From positions 21,119 to 85,118 of the forward strand of contig JAYTTF010000035.1 of assembly GCA_043745195.1 (NCBI GenBank): 64,000 bases of DNA, in the 5' to 3' direction. The notes below the pieces were generated by a model. That model ran no database searches. It saw only the letters and a program-made list of their open reading frames with translations, and had not been told where the DNA came from. This document shows, in pieces, positions 40,926 through 50,070 of this stretch. The position numbers and the translations under genes were made by a program. The stretch is from JANXSF01 sp043745195 (GTDB lineage Bacteria > Acidobacteriota > Terriglobia > Bryobacterales > Bryobacteraceae). Each line of letters starts with the position of its first letter. The stretch's first letter is position 1.

Positions 40926-43900
40926 CTAGTGCAGCAACTTCAGAATCTGCGCACCGTGCTTTTCTGCAGTGCCTTTGCCGATACCAGGAATCCGAAGCAG
41001 TTCAGCAGTATTGCGTGGTCGACCGTCAGCCAAGGCACGCAAGGTTTGATCGCTAAACACGCGGAACGCCGGAGTCTTTCGCCTCTTCGCTTCTGCCAAC
41101 CGCCAGTCTCGCAGCTTTTTCTCCAACTCCGGATTGGCAGCCGCTTTGGTCTTCTTAGCAGCTTTTTTACCCTTTGCTGTCGCCTTGCTTTTGCCGATTT
41201 GCTCTGGCGAGGTTTTCACCAAAAGATCTACAGAAGTTGTCTCATCCAAATGGGCAGCATCGCGCGTGAGAGAAGCCTTGCGATAGGGAATCTGCTTTCC
41301 GTCCTTCTCGAAAATCGCATCCTGCAAAGCGACAAATCCCAATCTAACCATGGCACCCAGCACTTGCTCAAAGTCATCCCGCGTCATTTCGCCGTTTGGA
41401 AAAAGTTCAGAATGAAGCTTACCTGTAGACTTACCAGGATAGTCTCGCAACAACTTTACGACACGATCAAAAGCCCTCCGTTCCTGATTAGTGGCAGCGC
41501 GAAACAATTGAGCCTCGCATGTTTCAGGAGCGCAGAAATCGCAAATGCCGCAGGACGTTCTGGAATCGGACAGATCCCCAAAGTGGCGCACCAAAGCGGA
41601 CATACGGCACTGATTGCCTTCGGCAAAGCGCAGCATATTAGCAATTTGTTCGCGCCGCTGTTCGCCATGCGCAATGTAAGAAGCACGCCAGTTCGCTTGA
41701 CCAACCGTGCAGTTTTCGGCAAAGTCCAGAACAGCTCCACCGTGAATCCATAACTTTTCCAGAACCTTATCGAACAGGTCGGAATCGAGTCTGGCGCACC
41801 GCTGCAATTCCTCTTTGGGCTGCGCTCCACCAGTCAACATGCTGAATAGTTTTTCCAGATGCGCCACATCGGGATAATCACGTTCAAAGAAAAAGTCATG
41901 CGTATAACGGTCGGCGTAGGAATGCATCAGCACAACGCGGCTGGGCTCGCCGTCACGTCCGGCGCGGCCAATTTCCTGGTAGTACCCTTCAATACTTCCC
42001 GGCAACGCCGTGTGAATTACGGTCCGCACGTCGGGCTTGTCAATGCCCATGCCAAACGCAATTGTTGCCACCATCACTTCGATTTTGCCTTCCAGAAATC
42101 CTTCTTGAACTGACTTGCGGTGAACTGCGTCCAGCCCTGCGTGATAGGCGGCTGTCGATACAGTTCTAGAAAGCAATTCAGCCAGAAACTCAACCATTTT
42201 GCGCGTAGGAGCATAAACAATTGCTGGTCGACGTTCGTCATTTTCCAACAGATCAACAACCAACTTGGCGCGATCGGACGGTGAGACTTCCACCACCTCA
42301 ATAGCAAGATTGGAACGCCGAAAGCCATGAATAAACTTCGACGCTTCCGTCAGTCCCAATTGCTCAGCAATGTCTTTTTGAACAACAGCAGTAGCTGTGG
42401 CCGTTAGCGCAATCACCGGAGCAGGACGAAGGCTAGGCAAGTGCTGGCTGAACATGCGGTAGTCAGGACGAAAATCGTGGCCCCATTGGGAAATGCAATG
42501 CGCTTCATCAATAGCAATTAGCGACGGCTTCCGTTTGGCTAACATTTCTGGAAACCCGGCAACACGTAAACGCTCTGGAGCTATAAATAGAAATTGAAGA
42601 TTGCCATTCAAATAATCAATGCACGCTTGGCGGGAGGCCGCGCGATCACGCCCGGAATGAATACGGCCAACCGCAAAACCCATAGCAGACAACTTTGCTA
42701 CCTGATCCTCCATCAATGCGATTAGCGGACTGATAACAAGCGTGGTCCCGCCTCTGGCAATTCCTGGCAGTTGATAGCAAAGTGATTTGCCTGATCCCGT
42801 TGGCATCACCAACAATACATCCCGCCCGGCAATCACGGCGTTACAAACTGCTTCTTGATTCGCGCGAAATCCTGGAAATCCGAAACCCTTGGTGAGCAGA
42901 TCCTGAATGTCTTCGAATTCCTGAGCCGGTCGAACAGGAGGCGGAGGTAGAACAGCAACTGCCGCACGCTGTTGCGTCACTTGACGGGCTGCCGGACGGG
43001 CCAGACCAGTCTTCCCTACAACCTCCCTTACGTAGTTCTCAATCCCAGTTACGAATTCCCCAAGCTGCGCCCCCCCGCGTTCAATACGCTTCAAGTAGGC
43101 TTCCCATTGTCCGGTCATCGCAGGACTCTTCACTTCAGGGTGGACTACTTCAATCAGCCGAATACCCTTGTCCGTGGCCACAAGACTCTTCCCTTCCCTG
43201 ATGATGTACTCGCGCTTCAACAGCACTTCAATAATGGAGGCGCGCGTGGCTGGAGTCCCCAATCCACTTTCCTTCATTGCGTCGGATAGTTCTTTCTCGT
43301 CCAAAGTTTTGCCGGCAGTTTCCATTGCAGTCAACAGTGTTGCTTCAGTAAACCGGCGAGGCGCACGAGTCTTCTTACTAGCCGCCTCGACGTTCTCAAC
43401 ATCCTGCGGCTGATCTTTAGCAAGCGATGCCGGAAGCAATTGCTCCGCCGTATTTTCGTCAGCAGCGGTCTTACCCTTCTTCGCCTTTTTCTCAACCTGT
43501 AAATCCAAAACCTTCCAGCCCACTTGCTGGACAACAGTGCCCGACGAATGGAAGTGATCCAACATTCCAGGTGTTTCAATAACGGTGACCACTGTCGTGA
43601 CGGCGGAAATGTGATCGTCGTGCCATGCACTCAGCAGCCGTCTGCAAATCAGATCATAGATCTTAGCTTCTTCTGGAGAAAGGTTCGCGCGACCGGGAGG
43701 CGTAGTAGTCGGAATGATTGCATGGTGATCACTAACCTTTGCATCGTCAATGTAACGGCGTCCCAATGGACGCTCACCAGTCCCAGGAGCGAAGTGCTTA
43801 CCGTATTGCGGTTCCAACTGTCGGACAACAGCAGGAAGTGTACCAACCACATCCTGCGGTAAATGGCGGCTGTCAGTTCGCGGATAACTAATCAGCTTGT

Positions 43901-44867
43901 GCTTTTCATACAATGCCTGAGCCACATCCAAAGTCTTTTGCGCGGAAAGCCCGAACAAGCGGTTAGCGTGACGCTGCAACTCCGTTAGGTCATAAAGAAA
44001 CGGTGGAGACATGCGCTGCGTTTCCAGCTTCATCGAATCCACTTTGGCCTTACCCAAGTTAGCGCGCGCTACAATTTCCGCAGCCTCTTTTCCATCAGGC
44101 GCCAAGCGCATGGATTTCTGCAGTGATTCTTTGTCCGTTGCATCCGCAGCTTGAAGTCGGAACCACGTCCCCTTGTAAAAACCATCCTTGGGCTTCACCG
44201 CAGGGCTGAATGTTGCAATCACCTCTTGGTAATCTTCGGGCACAAAAGCCCGAATCAATAGCTCGCGCTCCACCACCATCGCCAGTGTCGGAGTCTGCAC
44301 TCGGCCAACAGAAAGTTCCTCGCCAAATGCCAATGTATAGGCCCGCGAAAGATTCATTCCAACAAGCCAATCGGCACGGCTGCGCCCACGGGCAGCGTCG
44401 GCCAACCCATTGTAGGCAGCCGCAGGTTTCAGTGAGTCAAAGCCTTTGCGAATGGCCTCCGGTGTTAGGGAAGATATCCACAACCTGTCCACAGGTTTTT
44501 GAGAATTAGCCGCTTCGTAAACATAACGAAAGATCAACTCACCTTCACGCCCCGCGTCAGTTGCACAGACTACCCGATCGATTTTAGGAGAGTTCAGAAT
44601 TTGCCGAACAGTTTCAAACTGCTCTTTAGTTTTGTCGTAAACCACCAACGGCCAGGAGGCAGGCAGCATAGGAAGAGTTTCGCGCCGCCAGCTTCGCCAG
44701 GCCGGATTAATTTCGTGAGGTTGAGCCAAAGCAGCCAAATGGCCGATAGCCCATGTAACCACGTAGCCATTGCCGTGAAGAAAGTTTTTTCCTTTGGTAT
44801 TGGCGCCTAAAACTTTGGCAATGTCGCGAGCCACGGACGGCTTTTCGGCTAAGACAGCGGTCGGCAT
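40926..44867 (-). CDS. topoisomerase III - RecQ helicase fusion protein
   Basis: 1313 residues joining two enzymes. Residues about 1-620 are a type IA topoisomerase of the TopB kind: toprim start AVLAEKPSVARDI (E8), CATDAGREGELIF (about 101-113), RGRSRADWLVGMNLSRA, SVGRVQTPTLAMV, and catalytic Tyr328 in SYPRTDSRHLP, the same number as in E. coli TopB. A proline-rich linker (VLPPPPVRPAQ) leads to a full RecQ: motif 0 GFRANQEA, Walker A MPTGSGKS (688-695), DEAH (787-790), SF2 motif VI QEIGRAGRDGEP, zinc-binding cysteines (NQCRMS... CGICDFC), winged helix, Lys-rich linker and a C-terminal HRDC domain. RecQ and Topo III jointly dissolve recombination intermediates in other organisms. Confidence 0.93.
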   Translation of the reverse strand: MPTAVLAEKPSVARDIAKVLGANTKGKNFLHGNGYVVTWAIGHLAALAQPHEINPAWRSWRRETLPMLPASWPLVVYDKTKEQFETVRQILNSPKIDRVVCATDAGREGELIFRYVYEAANSQKPVDRLWISSLTPEAIRKGFDSLKPAAAYNGLADAARGRSRADWLVGMNLSRAYTLAFGEELSVGRVQTPTLAMVVERELLIRAFVPEDYQEVIATFSPAVKPKDGFYKGTWFRLQAADATDKESLQKSMRLAPDGKEAAEIVARANLGKAKVDSMKLETQRMSPPFLYDLTELQRHANRLFGLSAQKTLDVAQALYEKHKLISYPRTDSRHLPQDVVGTLPAVVRQLEPQYGKHFAPGTGERPLGRRYIDDAKVSDHHAIIPTTTPPGRANLSPEEAKIYDLICRRLLSAWHDDHISAVTTVVTVIETPGMLDHFHSSGTVVQQVGWKVLDLQVEKKAKKGKTAADENTAEQLLPASLAKDQPQDVENVEAASKKTRAPRRFTEATLLTAMETAGKTLDEKELSDAMKESGLGTPATRASIIEVLLKREYIIREGKSLVATDKGIRLIEVVHPEVKSPAMTGQWEAYLKRIERGGAQLGEFVTGIENYVREVVGKTGLARPAARQVTQQRAAVAVLPPPPVRPAQEFEDIQDLLTKGFGFPGFRANQEAVCNAVIAGRDVLLVMPTGSGKSLCYQLPGIARGGTTLVISPLIALMEDQVAKLSAMGFAVGRIHSGRDRAASRQACIDYLNGNLQFLFIAPERLRVAGFPEMLAKRKPSLIAIDEAHCISQWGHDFRPDYRMFSQHLPSLRPAPVIALTATATAVVQKDIAEQLGLTEASKFIHGFRRSNLAIEVVEVSPSDRAKLVVDLLENDERRPAIVYAPTRKMVEFLAELLSRTVSTAAYHAGLDAVHRKSVQEGFLEGKIEVMVATIAFGMGIDKPDVRTVIHTALPGSIEGYYQEIGRAGRDGEPSRVVLMHSYADRYTHDFFFERDYPDVAHLEKLFSMLTGGAQPKEELQRCARLDSDLFDKVLEKLWIHGGAVLDFAENCTVGQANWRASYIAHGEQRREQIANMLRFAEGNQCRMSALVRHFGDLSDSRTSCGICDFCAPETCEAQLFRAATNQERRAFDRVVKLLRDYPGKSTGKLHSELFPNGEMTRDDFEQVLGAMVRLGFVALQDAIFEKDGKQIPYRKASLTRDAAHLDETTSVDLLVKTSPEQIGKSKATAKGKKAAKKTKAAANPELEKKLRDWRLAEAKRRKTPAFRVFSDQTLRALADGRPRNTAELLRIPGIGKGTAEKHGAQILKLLH

Positions 44868-44904
44868 GGAGACTTCCTAGTTTAGCGGGTAAACTGGAGA
44901 TCTA

Positions 44905-45213
44905 ATGACAAAATATGCAGAGACTCTATTAACAGTGGTTGCAGAAATGCAAGCCAAGCCGGGATGCGAAGCAGATTTGCGACGTGAACTATTGAAGATG
45001 GTGGGTTTCACACTGCAGGAGGACGGCTGCGTTCAGTATGATTTGCACGAGAGCACGGCCACACCTGGGCAGTTTGTATTCTACGAAAACTGGACGTCCG
45101 CAGCAGCACTGGAAAAGCATGCAGCCTCGGCTCACATACAGGCATTCCGAGCCATCGCACCCGGATTGCTGGCCGGACCATCGCGCATTCTCACCTACCA
45201 CCGCATTGGTTGA
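44905..45213 (+). CDS. antibiotic biosynthesis monooxygenase (ABM/YgiN-like) domain protein
   Basis: 102 residues, the usual size of the small dimeric ABM fold. LLTVVAEMQAKPGCEADLRREL, GCVQYDLHESTATPGQFVFYENW and LEKHAASAHIQAF are the three conserved blocks; the last contains the histidines typical of YgiN-like quinol monooxygenases. GGAG lies 5 bases before the ATG. Such proteins oxidise quinols or aromatic metabolites without cofactor, but many have no known substrate. It diverges from the TopB-RecQ gene with a 37-bp gap and is followed by a decayed TonB receptor gene. Confidence 0.85.
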   Translation: MTKYAETLLTVVAEMQAKPGCEADLRRELLKMVGFTLQEDGCVQYDLHESTATPGQFVFYENWTSAAALEKHAASAHIQAFRAIAPGLLAGPSRILTYHRIG

Positions 45214-45220
45214 GAAGTAA

Positions 45221-46204
45221 TCAGAATTTCAACTTCGCAGAAATCTGAATTACCCGAGGAAAGTTTTGTTGTTCCAGCGGCAACATACCGAAGCGAACAC
45301 TCGTAATGCTGGTATCAGGTGCCTCCATAGAGGATGGTTCATCAAATTGAATGCCTCACCCCGAAGCTCAAACCTCCACCGCTCAGTCACAGCAAACGTC
45401 TTGGCCGCAGCCAAGTTGATTGTCAGATTATCCATTTGCCGAAGCCAGGCATAACGGTCTGGAGTAGTACGCAAAGTGTATGAAGCGCGTGCACGATAGT
45501 TGCAACTCTTATCGTTGTTAAACCAGTGGTCCTTCGTCTGATTTTCCACAACAGGTCTGGACAATTTGATTGTGCATCAATACCCGCAACCGGATTCCCT
45601 GAAGTAAAACGGTAAATCCAATTCATCGTCCAACCACTGATCACCGGATCCCGATTTCACAGTTGTGTTCACGCTCCCACCGCCCGTGCGGCCAATCGCT
45701 GAATCATACGTGTTGGTTTGTACTTTGAATTCCTGAATAGCGTCTACGTTAGGTGCAACCTGCCAAGTGCCGGTCATGCTGATGGGCGCTCCGTTCAGAC
45801 TGAAACTATTTGCCCCCGGCAGCCCGCCGTTCATCACATAAGCTCCGGAAGTGTCCCAGCCGCGCGTTCCGGAATAACCGGACGAATTGCTCTTGAATGA
45901 ACAGCACTCCAGGAGTGAGATCCATCAACATATAAACTTGCCGTCCGTTAAGTGGGTACTCCGAAGTCTGCAGTGAATCAAAGTTCAGGCCGCCCGACGC
46001 ATCGGCTGATTGAACAACATCCGCACTGGCGCTGACCACCATGCGTTCCACAAGGCTTCCGACTTCAAGTATCTGCGCACCAACAATTGCCGAACCAGAT
46101 GCATCGGATACTTGACCCGTGATGGTTGCCCGGAAGTCCTGTGCAGACAAGTAGCCGCCGCAAGCACCAGTTACGAAGATAGAAATCACGAGTCCGAAAC
46201 GCAT
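45221..46204 (-). pseudogene. decayed Oar-like TonB-dependent receptor
   Basis: Pieces of one Oar/CarboxypepD_reg-type outer membrane receptor in shifting frames: signal peptide and start of the N-terminal regulatory domain (MRFGLVISIFV at 46204; TITGQVSDASGSAIVGAQI), the plug (LNGRQVYMLMDLTPG; TWQVAPNVDAIQEFKVQ; AIGRTGGGSVNTT), then, directly adjacent, late-barrel segments (WTMNWIYRFTSGNPV; NLAAAKTFAVTERW) and the terminal strand PRVIQISAKLKF ending at 45221. Intact members exceed 1000 residues; this remnant is under 330 codons. At least three frame changes and a large central deletion are needed. The breaks separate conserved segments cleanly, so random error is unlikely. Confidence 0.85.
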
Positions 46205-46339
46205 TTTACACTCCCTTACGCGATCAACGATCCTTTGATTCGCCTGTTTTATCTCACTTTCAAATTTCAGCCCCAGACTCAAATCCAGAGGGCATTTTTG
46301 AGTCAGACAGGATTCTTTGGCACTCTTACCGGCCGCGCA

Positions 46340-46360
46340 TTGCTACATTGGAAGTAGCAA
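46340..46360 (+). promoter_or_regulatory. inverted repeat/hairpin abutting the uup start codon
   Basis: TTGCTAC and GTAGCAA (46340-46346 and 46354-46360) form a perfect 7-bp dyad around ATTGGAA, ending directly at the ATG of uup at 46361. In the mRNA the hairpin would place GGAA in the loop and sequester the bases just before the start codon. It may be an operator or a translational control hairpin; only the repeat itself is seen. Confidence 0.45.
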
Positions 46361-48169
46361 ATGTTTCCATTAGTTTCGTGTCACGCCATCCGAAAGGCTT
46401 TCGGTACGCGCGTTTTGTTTGATAATTTTTCATTCGTTTTGAGTGAAGGCCAGCGAATCGGTTTGATTGGGCCTAACGGCAGCGGGAAATCTACGCTGGC
46501 TAAAATCTTGGCCGGTCTTGAAGATACTGACTCCGGCACCCGGTCCCTGCGCAAAACCGCCAAGGTTGCGTACATAACCCAGGACTCCTCCTTCCAACCC
46601 GGGGTTACAATCCGGCAGGTTCTGTTGGAAGCCATGGAGGGGTTAACGCTGGACGAGCACGAAAAGGATGTGGAGTTGTCCATCCAATCCGGCATGGCTG
46701 GATTCGACGATATCGAAGCCGATGCCTCACTGCTGTCTGGTGGATGGAAGAAGCGGTTGGCCATCACAAGCGCCTTGGTTTGTAACCCCGAAGTCCTCAT
46801 TCTGGACGAACCGACGAATCACTTGGATCTGGAAGGAATTTTGTGGCTGGAACAACTTCTAATTGGAACTTCAGCAGCTTCACTGATCATCAGCCACGAT
46901 AGGTATTTCCTGGAAGGCGTGGCCACGGGGATGGCCGAAATCAATCGAAGTTATCCTGATGGGATTTTCTCCTGCGATGGAAATTACAGTAAGTTCCTGG
47001 AACGGCGTGAAGAGTTCTTCGCTGCCGAAACAAAGCGCGAAGATTCACTGGCCAACGTTGTACGCCGAGAAGTGGAATGGCTGCGCCGCGGACCGAAGGC
47101 CAGAACTACAAAATCGAAAGCACGCATCGATAGTGCAAACGAACTGATTTCGCAGTTGGGCGAAATGCAATCCCGTGCCCGAACTTCCACCACTGGTATT
47201 GATTTTACGGGTTCGGAACGAAAAACCAAGAAGCTGTTAGTTGCCGACAACATAGGAAAATCCTTCGATGGCCGGCTTCTGTTTGGCGGTGTGAACTTTG
47301 CTTTAACGCCGGGGATGCGCTTAGGATTAAGCGGGGCAAATGGAAGCGGGAAAACTACGCTGCTGAAAATTCTTCGAGGTGATTTTCTCCCCGATGTTGG
47401 AACCGTGGAACGCGCCGATTCTCTGAAGATCGTTTCTTTCGATCAAAATCGCGCTTTGGAAGACGAGTCCATCACGTTGAAGGAAGCTCTTGCGCCAGAG
47501 GGCGATTCCGTGATTTTCCGCGACAGGCCAATTCACGTGAACGCTTGGGCTCGACGATTTCTATTTCCGGTAGAACAGTTGGTGCAACCTGTTTCGCGTC
47601 TGTCCGGCGGAGAAAGGGCGCGGGTGTTGGTTGCGCGTCTGATGCTGCAACCTGCCGATATTCTGTTCCTTGATGAACCGACCAACGACTTGGACATCCC
47701 AACACTCGAAGTGCTTGAGGAAAATCTAAGTGACTTTCCTGGGGCACTTGTTCTTGTCACCCACGACCGGTATTTATTGGATCGCATTTCAACACAGGTG
47801 CTTGGGCTTGACGGTGATGGCGGTGCCACAATGTACGCCGAGTACTCGCAATTCGAACAGACATTGGGAGGCAGGAAACAAACCAAGGCTCGGCAAAAGC
47901 CAATGGTTGAAACACCCCCACCGGCACCACAGCCAAAGAAAAAACTATCCTTCAAAGATCAGAAGGAATGGGATGCCATTGAGCAGCGGATTCATGACGC
48001 GGAAAAGCGATTGGCTACTGCCACTGAATCACTGCAAGCCCCTGAAACAGTATCGAATCCAGAATCCATTCGAGAGTGTTACGCCAGGATGGAAGCTGCG
48101 CAGGCTGACGTGGATCAGTTATTTGCGCGCTGGGCCGAACTGGAAGCGAAACTGGTTACTTCAGCGTAA
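46361..48169 (+). CDS. uup: ABC-F family ATPase Uup
   Basis: 602 residues, two ABC ATPase domains in one chain and no membrane segment. Domain 1: Walker A GPNGSGKST, signature LLSGGWKKRL, Walker B LILDEPTNHLDL. Domain 2: Walker A GANGSGKTT, signature RLSGGERARV, Walker B ILFLDEPTNDLDI. The two are joined by a charged linker. A C-terminal coiled-coil extension (about 520-602; KKLSFKDQKEWDAIEQRIHDAEKRL) identifies the Uup branch, whose C-terminal domain binds branched DNA and which affects transposon excision and ribosome function. Its 3' end overlaps the convergent CocE-type gene by 14 bp. Confidence 0.9.
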   Translation: MFPLVSCHAIRKAFGTRVLFDNFSFVLSEGQRIGLIGPNGSGKSTLAKILAGLEDTDSGTRSLRKTAKVAYITQDSSFQPGVTIRQVLLEAMEGLTLDEHEKDVELSIQSGMAGFDDIEADASLLSGGWKKRLAITSALVCNPEVLILDEPTNHLDLEGILWLEQLLIGTSAASLIISHDRYFLEGVATGMAEINRSYPDGIFSCDGNYSKFLERREEFFAAETKREDSLANVVRREVEWLRRGPKARTTKSKARIDSANELISQLGEMQSRARTSTTGIDFTGSERKTKKLLVADNIGKSFDGRLLFGGVNFALTPGMRLGLSGANGSGKTTLLKILRGDFLPDVGTVERADSLKIVSFDQNRALEDESITLKEALAPEGDSVIFRDRPIHVNAWARRFLFPVEQLVQPVSRLSGGERARVLVARLMLQPADILFLDEPTNDLDIPTLEVLEENLSDFPGALVLVTHDRYLLDRISTQVLGLDGDGGATMYAEYSQFEQTLGGRKQTKARQKPMVETPPPAPQPKKKLSFKDQKEWDAIEQRIHDAEKRLATATESLQAPETVSNPESIRECYARMEAAQADVDQLFARWAELEAKLVTSA

Positions 48170-50033
48170 CTTTGATTTGAGTGGCCTTGCCGCCGCCCCT
48201 GTATATCCGTTGGGTTGCTTTCACAAAGTCAGATTCCCTGGCTGAATTAATGTCCATGAACTTCTGCGGATTCCGATCCACAAGGGGAAACCAGCTGCTT
48301 TGAATCTGCACCATGATCCGGTGGCCTCTCCGGAAGGTGTGGTTAATGTCGTTCATATCATAGGCTACAGAAGTCGGCTTACCTGAAACAAAGGGTTCTG
48401 GATTGGAAAAACTGTTACGAAATTTTCCGCGGAATACTTCGCCTCGCACTAATTGCTGAAAACCGTTCATGGGCGTTTTCTTGGGCGCATTCCGCCCTCG
48501 GACATCTGGTTCCACTGTTTCGAAATCGTCAGGATATACGTCGATAAGTTTCACAATCCAGTCCGAATCCGTTCCAGAGGTGGAAACGAATAATTCAGGC
48601 CGCAATGGACCGGCCATCGTCACGTCTTCTTCAAGCGCATCGGTCTGGTACACAAGAACGTCAGGCCTGGAAGAAGCAAATCGTTGATCGTCCAGCATAT
48701 GCTCCACTGTCATTCCAACAGCGACGCTATTGATGAATGGCACTGGTTTTGCCGGATCCGAAATGTATTCGTCAAAAACTTCTGCGGTCTCTTTGGGAGC
48801 GGTAAACGATAGTTTCCCCCCAGCCATTAGGTACAGCGACGCTTGTTTAGAACTCTTCGGCGGCCAGGCGTCATACTTCTTCCAAACGTTGGTTCCCGTT
48901 TCGAATACAAAGGCTTCGGGAAGTTTGCTCTCACCCTTTCCGCGAAGGTAAAACTCAAAGAACGGCAACTCAATATTCTTTCTGTAGAACTCACCGGTTT
49001 TGGCGTTGAAGGAAACGTCACCCAGTTTCTCACCGGTATCACGGCTCCAACCACCGTGCCGCCATGGACCCATCACAAGAATATTCTGCGCACCTGGACT
49101 GGTTCGCTCCACGTTCCGATACACGTTCAATGCACCATAAAGATTTTCCGCATCAAACCAACCGCCCACCGTCATCACTGCCGGCTTAATACCCTTCAGG
49201 TGGGGCCGTAGGTTACGCGATTGCCAGAATTCGTCATAGGTCCCGTGGGCCATCATGTCGTTCCAGAACGAGACTTCGTTCTTGTAGTATTTTTCGTTGG
49301 CGTTGTAAAGCGGCCCCATATTCAGAAAGAATTTGTAGCCATCGGGAGTGCCGTGGTCAAAGGTTTCACCCCTCTTTGGCACAATAGGTTCAGGTCGAGG
49401 TTTTCCAAATCCAATTAGAAAATTGAATGCATGAGGAAGATAAAGTGCTCCATTGCGATGGAAATCGTCACCAGTAAACCAATCGGTTATGGGGGCCTGT
49501 GGCGAGGCTGCTTTGTGTGCAGGATGAGCATCAATCATTCCCGCAGCCGTGTAGAAACCTGGATAGGAAATGCCCCAGGTTCCAACGCGACCATTATTGT
49601 TAGGAATGTTTTTGGTCAACCATTCAATGGTGTCGTAAGCGTCAGAGCTTTCGTCAAAATCAGCCGAGCCCTTCTTATTGGGTTTGTGCGGCGTCATGTT
49701 AATGAACTCGCCCTCAGACATGTTCTTACCGCGAACATCCTGGTAGACGATTATGTATTTACCAAGTTTGCCGAACTCTTCGCTGGGGCCAACCTCGGTT
49801 TTATACTTGTCGGCACCATACGGCGCAACGCTGTAGGGAGTGCGGTTCAATAAGATCGGATTCGGTTCACTATCGTCCTTGGGAACATAGACCGACGTGA
49901 ATAGCCGTTTCCCATCGCGCATGGGAACACGGTATTCATACTTTGTATAAAGCTCTTTTACCTTGGCAACACCTTGCCCATAAACAGCACAGCTGCCAAC
50001 TAAAAAGAAAAGCGTTCTCAACCCTAGGACCAT
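48156..50033 (-). CDS. exported CocE/NonD family hydrolase (X-Pro dipeptidyl-peptidase-like)
   Basis: 625 residues with a signal peptide (TLFFLVGSCAVYGQGVA). The alpha/beta-hydrolase domain contains YEYRVPMRDGKRLFTSVYVPK, YQDVRGKNMSEGEF, the nucleophile elbow GISYPGF, TVGGWFDAENLY and MGPWRHGGW with the catalytic histidine, and the C-terminal beta-sandwich of the X-Pro dipeptidyl-peptidase group (RGEVFRGKFRNSFSNPEPF; NDINHTFRRGHRIMVQIQSSWFP). Family members hydrolyse esters or acylated amides such as cocaine or glutaryl-7-ACA. It is last in a nitrilase-yceH-hydrolase run, starting 38 bp after the yceH stop. Confidence 0.88.
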   Translation of the reverse strand: MVLGLRTLFFLVGSCAVYGQGVAKVKELYTKYEYRVPMRDGKRLFTSVYVPKDDSEPNPILLNRTPYSVAPYGADKYKTEVGPSEEFGKLGKYIIVYQDVRGKNMSEGEFINMTPHKPNKKGSADFDESSDAYDTIEWLTKNIPNNNGRVGTWGISYPGFYTAAGMIDAHPAHKAASPQAPITDWFTGDDFHRNGALYLPHAFNFLIGFGKPRPEPIVPKRGETFDHGTPDGYKFFLNMGPLYNANEKYYKNEVSFWNDMMAHGTYDEFWQSRNLRPHLKGIKPAVMTVGGWFDAENLYGALNVYRNVERTSPGAQNILVMGPWRHGGWSRDTGEKLGDVSFNAKTGEFYRKNIELPFFEFYLRGKGESKLPEAFVFETGTNVWKKYDAWPPKSSKQASLYLMAGGKLSFTAPKETAEVFDEYISDPAKPVPFINSVAVGMTVEHMLDDQRFASSRPDVLVYQTDALEEDVTMAGPLRPELFVSTSGTDSDWIVKLIDVYPDDFETVEPDVRGRNAPKKTPMNGFQQLVRGEVFRGKFRNSFSNPEPFVSGKPTSVAYDMNDINHTFRRGHRIMVQIQSSWFPLVDRNPQKFMDINSARESDFVKATQRIYRGGGKATQIKVTLK

Positions 50034-50070
50034 TTCACTAGAGTAACGCGACCGGTGGCATGAAGGTCAA

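Noticed and set aside
40737..41753. 338-codon plus-strand frame antisense to the nuclease-like gene and the TopB-RecQ gene
   Set aside because: Composition is that of a reverse-complement shadow (irregular, Arg/Ser/His-rich, no domain), and the opposite strand encodes conserved RecQ motifs.
40926..44867. DAG in place of DxD in the topoisomerase toprim motif (CATDAGREGE) as an inactivating change
   Set aside because: This form is, to my knowledge, common in TopB-type enzymes of several phyla and the catalytic tyrosine is intact, so it is not evidence of inactivity.
46321..46350. TGGCAC upstream of uup as a sigma-54 -24 element
   Set aside because: No TTGC at the required -12 spacing follows it.
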